A DNA stretch of 64,000 nt, taken from contig DAOSZN010000001.1 in NCBI GenBank assembly GCA_035593725.1, positions 124,001-188,000 on the forward strand. Reading direction: 5' to 3'. Origin of the DNA: UBA4971 sp029551185 (GTDB lineage: Bacteria > Bacillota > SHA-98 > UBA4971). How positions within the stretch are numbered: the first letter of the stretch is position 1; each line of letters starts with the position of its first letter. The position numbers and the translations under genes are program-made. Shown in pieces: positions 8,451 through 16,249 of this stretch. The notes under the pieces were generated by a model. It was not told the DNA's origin. It saw nothing but the letters and a program-made list of their open reading frames with translations, and did not search any database.

Positions 8451-8732
8451 GTGGCCCAAGTTAGAAGAGTTATGATTACTATGCCTGATAGCCTCTTGGA
8501 AGAGGTAGACGGTCTTGCGAGACAAGAGAATCGCAACCGAAGCGAGTTCATAAGGGAAGTCATGCAACATTACATTGATGAGAGACGCCGGATGGAGCTT
8601 CGTGAAAGGCTGAAAGAGGGCTACTGCAAGATGTCACAGCTAAGTCGCGAGTTGGCTGAAGAAGGCTCATCCGCAGCTGAGCAAGCCTTTGCGCTCTATG
8701 AGGAGGTCCTGGCGCGTAGCAATGGAGCTTAG
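8451..8732 (+). CDS. Ribbon-helix-helix antitoxin (MazE-type)
   Basis: The 93-residue product begins with a typical ribbon-helix-helix domain: RRVMITMPDSLLEEVDGLA forms the strand and first helix and NRSEFIREVMQHYI the second. The rest is a charged helix that would embrace the toxin. GTG 8451 follows GGAGGGG at good spacing. It overlaps the downstream MazF-type gene by 11 bases, the standard antitoxin-toxin arrangement. By family rule it should dimerise on the operator near the consensus promoter and repress both genes together with the toxin. Confidence 0.85.
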   Translation: MAQVRRVMITMPDSLLEEVDGLARQENRNRSEFIREVMQHYIDERRRMELRERLKEGYCKMSQLSRELAEEGSSAAEQAFALYEEVLARSNGA

Positions 8733-9072
8733 GCGCGGTGATATTTACTATGCGGACCTCAACCCGGTTATCGGGTCAGAACAAGGAGGAACAAGGCCTG
8801 TCCTGATACTCCAAAATGATATTGGGAACAGATACAGTCCAACAACGATCGTGGCTGCTATTACGTCGCGTATCCGCAAGGCAAAGCTGCCGACCCACGT
8901 GGAGCTCCCTACTGAGGAGAGTAAACTTCCTCAAGATTCTGTAGCTCTTCTTGAACAACTGCGAACAATCGACAGACAAAGACTCACTGAGAAGATATCT
9001 CACTTGGATTCATCCATAATGGAACAGGTGGACAATGCTCTTGAGATCAGCCTTGGACTGACCGAAATATAG
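8722..9072 (+). CDS. mazF: MazF/PemK-family mRNA interferase (EndoA-type toxin)
   Basis: The product has 116 residues, the normal length for MazF/EndoA. The start MELRRGDIYYADLNPVIGSE matches the family, followed by QGGTRPVLILQND, the TSRIRKAKLPTHVEL strand pair and SVALLEQLRTIDRQRL with the conserved arginines. MazF enzymes cut single-stranded mRNA at short sequence motifs. ATG 8722 lies 14 bases after AGGAGGT inside the antitoxin gene. In many spore formers one such pair sits on the chromosome as a housekeeping locus, which fits here because there are no signs of a mobile element nearby. Confidence 0.9.
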   Translation: MELRRGDIYYADLNPVIGSEQGGTRPVLILQNDIGNRYSPTTIVAAITSRIRKAKLPTHVELPTEESKLPQDSVALLEQLRTIDRQRLTEKISHLDSSIMEQVDNALEISLGLTEI

Positions 9073-9246
9073 AAGGATTACCATACCATCGTGATCCGCC
9101 CCGACTTCACCCTCATACTGCAACTCCAACCATGACGAATTTCAGAGGATTTTTGTGAAACTGCAAGAATATATTGGATGAAGCCGGTCTTGATAACCGG
9201 AATCTCTTGTGGCTTAGTCCGTATAGATTAAGAGGAGGGGGAAGCA

Positions 9247-9960
9247 TTGCGTCCATTGATAGGTATTACATGTTCTTCGGAGTCTACAGAATATGATTCA
9301 TATAGGCTTCGTCATAGCTACGTGAACGCTGTCAGCCAGACAGGCGGTGAGGCGGTAATTCTGCCTTACACTGATGAACAAGGAGTTAAGGAGATCATAG
9401 GGACCCTGGACGGCATAGTCTTGTCAGGCGGTGATGACATTGATCCCGCTTGTTACGATGAGCAACCCCACATTGCTCTGGGCAAAATTGATCCTCGTCG
9501 GGACATGTTTGAACTTGAGCTTGTGAAGGCAGCGATAGGTGTTGGTACCCCGATTCTCGGCATCTGTAGGGGTATGCAACTCCTATACGTTGCTATGGGC
9601 GGCAAGTTAATTCAAGACATATCTTCCGAAGTCATAGGCGCGATCAAGCATAAGCAAGAAGGGCCCAAGTCGTACCCCAGTCATAAGGTGACAGTGGAGA
9701 AAAACTCCAAGCTCTCGGGAATGATAGGTACAGGAGAAGTCAGGGTCAACTCATTTCACCACCAAGCTGTCAAAAAGCCGATGATTGACAGGTTCATAGT
9801 CTCTGCGCGGGCTTCTGACGGTGTCATTGAAGCCATTGAGTTTCCAAATGAGCAGTTTGTCCTGGGTGTGCAGTGGCACCCGGAAGAAATGTTCAGCGAA
9901 TCGCCTGCCATGATCGAGATATTCGCTGCCTTTGTGGCAGAGGCTGCTGCAAGAAGGTAG
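9247..9960 (+). CDS. Class I glutamine amidotransferase-fold hydrolase (peptidase C26, PuuD-like)
   Basis: The 237-residue protein has the complete triad of the class I glutaminase fold: nucleophile cysteine in GICRGMQLL and the His-Glu pair in VQWHPEEMF. The first part, PLIGITCSSE and SGGDDIDPACYDE, is typical of the peptidase C26 group that includes gamma-glutamyl-GABA hydrolase and gamma-glutamyl hydrolases. It probably cleaves gamma-glutamyl amide bonds in the cytoplasm. TTG 9247 has a strong AGGAGGGGG site. The next gene is a D-aminoacylase-type amidohydrolase, so both may serve degradation of amino-acid conjugates. Confidence 0.85.
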   Translation: MRPLIGITCSSESTEYDSYRLRHSYVNAVSQTGGEAVILPYTDEQGVKEIIGTLDGIVLSGGDDIDPACYDEQPHIALGKIDPRRDMFELELVKAAIGVGTPILGICRGMQLLYVAMGGKLIQDISSEVIGAIKHKQEGPKSYPSHKVTVEKNSKLSGMIGTGEVRVNSFHHQAVKKPMIDRFIVSARASDGVIEAIEFPNEQFVLGVQWHPEEMFSESPAMIEIFAAFVAEAAARR

Positions 9961-10101
9961 TATCGGGGTAAGATGAGAGTTTTCAGGCAGTATGAGTTTT
10001 GAGGCAGAATGAAAAGTGTTTGGGGAAGGCGCGGGCCCACAGGCGACGCAAGTCTTCGAGCAGGTGAATCTAAGGAACAAGAGCTTAGGAGAAAAGCCGA
10101 C

Positions 10102-11688
10102 ATGGGAAGACTTCTTCTTCGCGACGCGAAGATTGTGGACGGCACAGGCAGACCATGGTTTTGGGGCGATGTGGCTCTTAAGGACGGAATAATAGTTGAC
10201 ATAGGGCGAGGCCTCACAGCCTCCGGCGCTCGTGTTATAGATTTGTGTGGTTTGGTTCTTGCGCCCGGGTTCATTGATATACATTCTCATTCCGACGATA
10301 CGGTCCTTATAAATCCCCTTGCCGAAAGTAAAATCAGACAAGGGATTACTACCGAGGTGATAGGGAACTGCGGTTATTCACCGGCTCCGCTGGAAGGGGA
10401 AGCTATAGATTCCATCAGGCGCGATCTTGACGGATGTGGAATTACGCCGGACTGGTCATCATTTGGCGAGTATCTGCACAGGATAGAGGATAACGGGACA
10501 GCTGTGAATATCGCGGCTCTCATAGGTCACGGCACCATAAGACAAGCTGTTATTGGGTGTGAAGAGCGCAAGCCTTATCCGGAGGAGCTTGCCTATATGA
10601 AGAAGTTGGTGTCCCGGTCCATGGATGAAGGGGCTTTCGGCATTTCAACCGGGCTCATTTACCCGCCGTCATGTTATGCGGATACCGACGAGATTGTGGA
10701 GCTTGCACAGATCGTGGCCGGAAAGGGAGGCATATATGCGACTCATATCCGAAATGAAGGCTCCGGTGTGGTAGATGCGACAGAAGAAGCAATAGCCATT
10801 GGAAAGAGGGCAGGGGTGCGGGTGGAGATATCGCACCACAAGTCCGGTGGGCCGGAGAACAGGGGAAAGGTCAAAGAAACTCTCAGGATTATCGAAAATG
10901 CAAGATGCCAAGGGATAGACGTATTATGCGATGTGTATCCTTATGTTGCGTCATCTACAGGGCTGTCTGTCATCTTGCCGAACTCGCTGTTTGACGGGGG
11001 TGATGAAAAGGCCCTGGCAAGACTCAAAGACAAAGACACTCTTTCTGAAATCCGTCGGCAGGTGGAGGAAGAAGAAGGGCTTAGACTGGGCTGGGATAAG
11101 ACTGTAATATCTTCTGTCACAAATGAAGGAAATAAGGCTTTTGAAGGGAAAAGCCTGTGCGAGATTGCTGCGATAACCGGGAAAGATCCGTTTACCGCAG
11201 CTATTGATTTGCTTATAGATGAAGCCTTATCCGTTCAGGTTGTTCGATTCATAATGTGTGAAGAGGATGTTACATTCGTGCTGAGTTCACGTTTGAGCTC
11301 CATAGGGACAGATGCGTCTTCTATGGCGCCTTATGGGGTTCTGGGTATGGGTAAGCCCCACCCAAGAGCGTACGGCACGTTCCCACGGGTTCTTGGCAAG
11401 TATGTGCGGGACATGGGTGCTCTCCGGTTGGAAGAAGCTGTCCGCAAAATGACTTCTCTGCCTGCAGGAAGACTGGGTATTTTAGACAGGGGCCTGATTT
11501 GTCCCGGGACGGTCGCGGATCTTGTAGCCTTTGATCCTGATACAGTGGAAGATATTGCCACCTATACGGATCCTCACAGATATCCTTTAGGTATAATGTG
11601 GGTGATAGTCAGTGGAACCCCGGTAGTGGAGCAAGGGGAACATACCGGCTTATTGCCGGGTAAGGTTCTCAGGCATAACAGGCGATGA
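10102..11688 (+). CDS. N-acyl-D-amino-acid deacylase family amidohydrolase
   Basis: The 528-residue product belongs to the amidohydrolase superfamily. It has the N-terminal beta-sandwich strand (ILRDAKIVDGTGRP-like), the zinc motif in APGFIDIHSHSDD, the family cysteine in GNCGYSPAP, ATHIRNEG, ISHHKSGG and the aspartate in SIGTDASS. These are the marks of D-aminoacylase, which releases D-amino acids from N-acyl forms. ATG 10102 has AGGAGAA at 8-base spacing; upstream codons back to 10009 are open but lack a good site. D-aspartyl, D-glutamyl or dihydropyrimidine substrates cannot be excluded. Confidence 0.8.
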   Translation: MGRLLLRDAKIVDGTGRPWFWGDVALKDGIIVDIGRGLTASGARVIDLCGLVLAPGFIDIHSHSDDTVLINPLAESKIRQGITTEVIGNCGYSPAPLEGEAIDSIRRDLDGCGITPDWSSFGEYLHRIEDNGTAVNIAALIGHGTIRQAVIGCEERKPYPEELAYMKKLVSRSMDEGAFGISTGLIYPPSCYADTDEIVELAQIVAGKGGIYATHIRNEGSGVVDATEEAIAIGKRAGVRVEISHHKSGGPENRGKVKETLRIIENARCQGIDVLCDVYPYVASSTGLSVILPNSLFDGGDEKALARLKDKDTLSEIRRQVEEEEGLRLGWDKTVISSVTNEGNKAFEGKSLCEIAAITGKDPFTAAIDLLIDEALSVQVVRFIMCEEDVTFVLSSRLSSIGTDASSMAPYGVLGMGKPHPRAYGTFPRVLGKYVRDMGALRLEEAVRKMTSLPAGRLGILDRGLICPGTVADLVAFDPDTVEDIATYTDPHRYPLGIMWVIVSGTPVVEQGEHTGLLPGKVLRHNRR

Positions 11689-11742
11689 CTCTATTATCAC
11701 TCTCTTTAACAACGTATTCTGTGGTATAATCTCCTTGAATCA

Positions 11743-12249
11743 GTGGACCGGGGGGTTTGCCATTTGTTTACTGTCCAAACTTCCAGTCCTGAAGAAACCA
11801 GGAAAATCGGGGAAGCAATAGGAAGACTTCTTGCCCCCGGTGATGTGGTAGGGCTTATGGGAGATCTTGGAACAGGCAAGACTGTATTTGCGCAAGGGGT
11901 CGCAAAGGGTATCGGCGCAAGAGGGCCTGTTACCAGTCCGACCTTTACTCTCATCCATGAACATACAGGGAGGATTCCCCTCTACCATGTGGACGTGTAC
12001 AGGCTCAGGACACCGGCTGATGTCGAGGCAATAGGGATTGAAGACTACATTTACGGCGACGGCATAGTGGTGTTGGAATGGGCTGACCAGGTGTTATCAA
12101 TCCTGCCTGATGAAAGACTGGATGTAATGATAGAAAGGCAGGACATGAGCGAAGATGATAACCTTCGCAAGATCAGCATCAGTCCTCATGGGGAAAGATA
12201 CCGGGATATGCTCAAGGAGTTGAAGGCTATTGCGTGTCGTAGGGATTGA
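11743..12249 (+). CDS. tsaE: TsaE, t6A biosynthesis ATPase
   Basis: The 168-residue protein has the TsaE P-loop in GDLGTGKTVFAQGVAKG and the segment SPTFTLIHEH, followed by LYHVDVYRL and VVLEWADQV. TsaE binds TsaB-TsaD and its ATP hydrolysis drives the threonylcarbamoyl-adenosine cycle at A37 of ANN-decoding tRNAs. It begins the cluster tsaE-tsaB-rimI-tsaD and overlaps tsaB by 20 bases. GTG 11743 is listed; TTG 11764 after a GGGGGG run is an equal alternative. A TATAAT at 11725-11730 suggests a promoter just upstream, but the -35 is poor. Confidence 0.9.
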   Translation: MDRGVCHLFTVQTSSPEETRKIGEAIGRLLAPGDVVGLMGDLGTGKTVFAQGVAKGIGARGPVTSPTFTLIHEHTGRIPLYHVDVYRLRTPADVEAIGIEDYIYGDGIVVLEWADQVLSILPDERLDVMIERQDMSEDDNLRKISISPHGERYRDMLKELKAIACRRD

Positions 12250-13015
12250 CACGTCAACATTTACAGGGGGCATAGCGCTCATTGACAATGGACAAGTTGT
12301 GGCTGAGTACAGCGCCTATGTCACCAGACGGAATTCAGAAAGTCTTATGGGCGTCCTGGAGGAGATGCTCCGAGATCTGGATTGGGAAGCCCGAGACCTT
12401 CAAGGTGTTGCCGTAGCTATAGGACCGGGTTCTTTTACCGGCATTCGAATTGGGGTTACAATGGCAAAGGTTCTTGGGTACTCGCTCGATATTCCCATCG
12501 GCCAAGTAGTCACCCTTGACGCTATCGCTCAGAATGTTGTCTTTGCCAAGTCACTGGTATGCCCTATTGTTTGCGCCAGGAGAGACCTTGTATATAATGC
12601 AGCTTATAGGGCGGACGGACCGGACCTTGAGAAAGTCATAGACTATAACGTCGGGAAAATTACAGAGGTTATAGACAATATCAAAGCCCGGAGTTATCTT
12701 GAAAATCAAAGGCATGACTATGACAAGGTTTTGTTTCTTGGTGATGGTGCGATAAAACATAGACAGGTTATAGAAGAAAGACTCGGAAACCAGGCCGCAA
12801 TCGGTCCCCCTTGGTATCTGGGCCCCAGGCCCGGGGTGGTCGCAGTCATGGGACAGCGTCAAATAGCTGTCGGCAATGTTGTGGATCCTCGTGATCTGGT
12901 TCCTCTTTATATGGGTAAGTCCAGTGCGGAAAGAGCGCAAACTCATTGCAAACCGGAGGAGCGTGCAAAAGCCGATGGATGTGGAAATCAGCCAAATGAA
13001 AAGGGCGGATCTTGA
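12230..13015 (+). CDS. tsaB: TsaB, t6A complex scaffold
   Basis: The product is 261 residues, a little longer than the common 220-240. It starts with the ASKHA-fold strand VVGIDTSTFTGGIALIDNG and has GPGSFTGIRIGVTMAKVLGY, the best TsaB mark, followed by the substrate-like lobe. TsaB is an inactive relative of TsaD and joins it in the threonylcarbamoyltransferase complex. An insert near residues 135-160 with several Asn, Asp and Lys and a charged C-terminal tail explain the extra length. The TTG start lies inside tsaE and the end lies inside rimI, so the operon is tightly packed. Confidence 0.9.
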   Translation: MRVVGIDTSTFTGGIALIDNGQVVAEYSAYVTRRNSESLMGVLEEMLRDLDWEARDLQGVAVAIGPGSFTGIRIGVTMAKVLGYSLDIPIGQVVTLDAIAQNVVFAKSLVCPIVCARRDLVYNAAYRADGPDLEKVIDYNVGKITEVIDNIKARSYLENQRHDYDKVLFLGDGAIKHRQVIEERLGNQAAIGPPWYLGPRPGVVAVMGQRQIAVGNVVDPRDLVPLYMGKSSAERAQTHCKPEERAKADGCGNQPNEKGGS

Positions 13016-13433
13016 AGCGGTCATAGAGATTGAGAAGGCTTCATTCCATACACCGTGGTCACGGCACGCTTTTTTGGCGGAGCTTTATGAAAACAAAAGA
13101 GCGCGCTATTTTGTGGCACGAGAGAAAGCAGTAGGAAAAGTAGTCGGATATGTGGGCATCTGGCTGATTCTGGATGAAGCCCATATTACTAATATTGCGG
13201 TCCATCCTGATTTCCGGAAAAAAGGCATAGGGAAGAGGCTTATGTTATCAGCCATTGAGTACGCTGAATCCCAAGGAGTGAGCGCTGTAACATTGGAAGT
13301 CAGGGCATCCAATATCATAGCTCAAAGACTCTATGAGAAGATGGGATTTATCAGCGTAGGGATACGACCGGGCTACTACCATGATGACGGAGAAGATGCT
13401 GTAATAATGTGGAGGACCCAAAAGACCAAATGA
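12975..13433 (+). CDS. rimI: RimI-type ribosomal protein N-acetyltransferase
   Basis: This 152-residue GNAT protein begins ISQMKRADLEAVIEIEKASF and has the acetyl-CoA loop in HPDFRKKGIGKRLML, followed by VTLEVRASNIIAQRLYEKMG and PGYYHDDGEDAVIMW, the usual RimI ending. RimI acetylates the N-terminus of ribosomal protein S18 in Escherichia coli. It overlaps tsaB at the start and tsaD by ATGA at the end. Placement between tsaB and tsaD is common in bacteria. ATG 12975 is chosen because it gives the usual family N-terminus. Confidence 0.9.
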   Translation: MDVEISQMKRADLEAVIEIEKASFHTPWSRHAFLAELYENKRARYFVAREKAVGKVVGYVGIWLILDEAHITNIAVHPDFRKKGIGKRLMLSAIEYAESQGVSAVTLEVRASNIIAQRLYEKMGFISVGIRPGYYHDDGEDAVIMWRTQKTK

Positions 13434-14455
13434 TTATTCTCGGTATTGAGACAAGCTGCGATGAAACAGCCGTAGCAGTGTTGGAAGGCACAGGTGATCC
13501 TTCGCCTTCCGCTCTTAAACTAAGATCCAATATAATCGCATCGCAAATAGATTTGCACAGTCAATTCGGGGGCGTGGTTCCGGAGGTCGCGTCCCGCTGT
13601 CACGTGGAAACGATTATTCCTGTGATGGAGAAGGCTTTAAGTGAAGCGGACGTGTCTCTTTCGGATATTACAGCTGTCGCTGCCACTCATGGCCCCGGCT
13701 TGGTAGGGGCAGTGCTTGTAGGTCTGTCAGCTGCTAAAGCCCTTGCAGTGGCGCTTGATATTCCTTTTATCGGAGTGAACCATGTCGAAGCGCATATATA
13801 TGCTAATTTTCTTGAGCATCCTGACCTTGCGCCGCCTTTCGTTTGTTTGGTGGTATCAGGAGGACACAGCGATCTTGTATACCTGAAGGATTACGGGGAT
13901 TACCATGTCATGGGTAGGACCAGAGATGACGCTGCAGGCGAAGCTTTTGATAAGGTCGCCCGGACTCTTGGCCTCAGTTATCCCGGTGGACCTGAAATAG
14001 ACCGTGTCGGAAGAGAAGGCGACCCTCAAGCTGTGCGCTTCCCCCGGGCTTTCCTGGAGGAGGGGTCTTATGATTTTAGCTTCAGCGGTCTTAAGACATC
14101 AGTGGTAAACTATGTGGCTAAGGCGAACCGCAAGGGCAGAGAGATATCCGTGCCGGATATCGCAGCCAGCTTTCAAGAAGCAGTAATTGATGTTCTTGTG
14201 GAAAGAACTCTGAGAGCTGCATCGGAAAAGGCGGTGAGGACTGTAGCCTTAGCCGGCGGGGTCGCAGCCAATTCCAGGCTCAGGCAGGAATTGTCCCTGC
14301 GTGCGGAAAAGAAGGGTTTGAATGTCAAGTATCCTTCACCGATTCTTTGTACTGATAATGCGGCAATGGTGGCTTGTGTAGGATATTTCCAGGCAGTATC
14401 CGGAAAGAGCAGTTCCTTGGATCTGCCGGCTGTGCCTAACCTCCATCTTGAATGA
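13430..14455 (+). CDS. tsaD: TsaD, tRNA N6-adenosine threonylcarbamoyltransferase
   Basis: The 341-residue protein matches TsaD over its whole length: ILGIETSCDETAVAV at the start, HSQFGGVVPEVASRCHV, the metal-binding HVEAH in GVNHVEAHIYANF, VVSGGHSDL, and ALAGGVAANSRLR. It transfers the threonylcarbamoyl group to A37 of tRNA. The ATGA overlap with rimI and the cluster with tsaB and tsaE support the assignment. It is essential in most bacteria. Confidence 0.95.
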   Translation: MIILGIETSCDETAVAVLEGTGDPSPSALKLRSNIIASQIDLHSQFGGVVPEVASRCHVETIIPVMEKALSEADVSLSDITAVAATHGPGLVGAVLVGLSAAKALAVALDIPFIGVNHVEAHIYANFLEHPDLAPPFVCLVVSGGHSDLVYLKDYGDYHVMGRTRDDAAGEAFDKVARTLGLSYPGGPEIDRVGREGDPQAVRFPRAFLEEGSYDFSFSGLKTSVVNYVAKANRKGREISVPDIAASFQEAVIDVLVERTLRAASEKAVRTVALAGGVAANSRLRQELSLRAEKKGLNVKYPSPILCTDNAAMVACVGYFQAVSGKSSSLDLPAVPNLHLE

Positions 14456-14494
14456 AACCTAAGTTGAGACTTAATTGAAACATGGAGGTACAGC

Positions 14495-15454
14495 GTGGAG
14501 GGATATGGTAATATGACAGGACGCGAAGTTGGAGGTCAAGGGGATAATCCCCTTGAACCTTTAGAGCAACAGGAAGAGTTGGGGAAGCCTACGCCCGGGC
14601 GTCTCATTTTTATGATTGCCGTGTGTGTAATTGTTGTCATACTCAGCTTTCTCATGGTTATCAGCTCTTACCTGTCGCTTGAGGCGACATTCAGAGTGAA
14701 AGACAGGCCTGTGAACTTGTTGCTTCTCGGGATAGATCATACCTATGATGACAAGGGCAAGGTGATGCAAGGTCTCGGACGAGCTGACACCATTATTCTC
14801 TTCTCAATGAATCCCAAGGAAGGCAAGGCATACGTGGTGTCAATCCCCAGGGACACACGGGTTAATATACCGGGACGCGGAACAGGCAAGGTTAACGCTG
14901 CTTATGTTTACGGAGGCCCTCAGTTGATTGCTGACACTGTCGAGGGGCTTATCGGTATGCCTGTTGATCGTTACGCTGAGGTGGATTTTGATGGATTTAT
15001 CGGGGTCATAGACGCAATTGGCGGTATTGAAGTGGATGTGGACAAAGATATGCGTTATGTAGATAGGGCAGGCGGACTGAATGTTGATATTAAGAAAGGC
15101 AGGCAGATACTTGACGGTGAAAAAGCCCTTCAGTACGTGAGGTTCAGAGCAGATGTCCTAGGAGACATAACGCGCGTAGGCAGACAGCAAAACCTAATCA
15201 AAACCGTCATAGATGAAGCCGCAAATTACCGAAATATACGCAAAGCGCCTAAGCTGGCTAAGATTCTAACGGAGTATGTGAAAACAGACCTGTCACAGCG
15301 AGACATGGCTTCTGCCGGATGGTTTCTTGTCAGGACAGGCGGAGATGTGCTTACCCGGACCATACCCGGAGATTTCGAGAAGCAATACTGGGTGCCTAAC
15401 AGAGATGCCTTGCAAGAAATGGTAGATAGTATGGTTCAGGGATTTGATAGATAG
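14495..15454 (+). CDS. LytR-CpsA-Psr (LCP) family cell-wall glycopolymer transferase
   Basis: The 319-residue protein has a cytoplasmic tail of about 30 residues, one membrane helix (about 33-57, LIFMIAVCVIVVILSFLMV), and an extracellular LCP domain. LCP motifs seen are NLLLLGIDHT, GRADTIILFSMNP, VSIPRDTRVNIPG with the phosphate-binding arginines, KVNAAYVYGG and LQYVRFRAD...DITRVGRQQ. LCP enzymes attach teichoic acids or capsular glycans from undecaprenyl carriers to peptidoglycan. GTG 14495 has a GGAGGT site at good spacing; ATG 14513 is a second option. Confidence 0.9.
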   Translation: MEGYGNMTGREVGGQGDNPLEPLEQQEELGKPTPGRLIFMIAVCVIVVILSFLMVISSYLSLEATFRVKDRPVNLLLLGIDHTYDDKGKVMQGLGRADTIILFSMNPKEGKAYVVSIPRDTRVNIPGRGTGKVNAAYVYGGPQLIADTVEGLIGMPVDRYAEVDFDGFIGVIDAIGGIEVDVDKDMRYVDRAGGLNVDIKKGRQILDGEKALQYVRFRADVLGDITRVGRQQNLIKTVIDEAANYRNIRKAPKLAKILTEYVKTDLSQRDMASAGWFLVRTGGDVLTRTIPGDFEKQYWVPNRDALQEMVDSMVQGFDR

Positions 15455-15496
15455 TCCTAGGTGTCGTTGAAGTGTGGAGAGGAGGTCGCATACGGC

Positions 15497-16249
15497 GTGC
15501 GTATCGATGTAGCATTAGTGCCTCAGGAAATTGAAGGTAAAAACCTGGAACACGTCACAGCAATTGTTATTGATGTCTTGAGGGCAAGCACTTGTATAGC
15601 GAATGCTATTGCTAATGGTTGTGACGGAGTGATTCCTACTGTCTCTGTTGAAGAGGCAATGGATATATCCAGGGCTTATGCCAGGGACGATTATCTTCTG
15701 TGCGGCGAGAGGAAAAATGAGAAGATAGACGGTTTTGACCTGGGCAATTCGCCGCTGGAGTACATTAGCGATCGGGTGCAAGGTAAGAAGCTGATAATGA
15801 CGACAACAAACGGAACGAGAGCAATAAGGACTGCGAAGACAGCTCCTTGTGTCATAATCGGCGGGTTTTGGAATATATCCGCCTGTTGTAAGCCGGCTTT
15901 GGCTCTCGACAGGGATATTCTCATTGTGTGCGCAGGCCAGAACGGGAGATTTGCTATGGAGGATGCCATTTGCGCAGGTGGATTCGCGGACAAACTGAGT
16001 TCTCTAACAGACGCACGCGTTGAAGAGACTGACGGATGCCTGACAGCGCGTCTTCTGTACAATACCTTTCGTGAGAGGCTTGAGGAAGCCTTATTCCAAT
16101 CAGCGCATGGCCGCAACCTTATCAATACAGGATTCGGGGAGGATGTGAAGGCAGCTGCGGTAACCGATTGTGTAGAGGTGGTTCCTGTATTCCATGAAGG
16201 CCATATCGTACCTATGGATATTTCCGGGAGCGCTAAGGTTCATGCATAA
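15497..16249 (+). CDS. comB: ComB-family 2-phosphosulfolactate phosphatase
   Basis: This 250-residue protein fits the ComB family: AIVIDVLRASTCIANAIANG near the start, the ERKNEKIDGFDLGNSP segment, the TTNGTRAI loop, and VCAGQNGRFAMEDAICAGG. ComB dephosphorylates 2-phosphosulfolactate, a step in coenzyme M synthesis in archaea; in bacteria the role is less clear, with sulfolactate in spores one possibility. GTG 15497 follows GAGGAGGT. Its stop overlaps the ATG of the SpoIID gene (ATGCATAA), so the two are coupled. Confidence 0.85.
   Translation: MRIDVALVPQEIEGKNLEHVTAIVIDVLRASTCIANAIANGCDGVIPTVSVEEAMDISRAYARDDYLLCGERKNEKIDGFDLGNSPLEYISDRVQGKKLIMTTTNGTRAIRTAKTAPCVIIGGFWNISACCKPALALDRDILIVCAGQNGRFAMEDAICAGGFADKLSSLTDARVEETDGCLTARLLYNTFRERLEEALFQSAHGRNLINTGFGEDVKAAAVTDCVEVVPVFHEGHIVPMDISGSAKVHA

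Noticed and set aside
8689..8721. Upstream extension of the MazF-type toxin
   Set aside because: The added residues are encoded within the antitoxin gene and do not match the family start, MELRRGDIYYADL.
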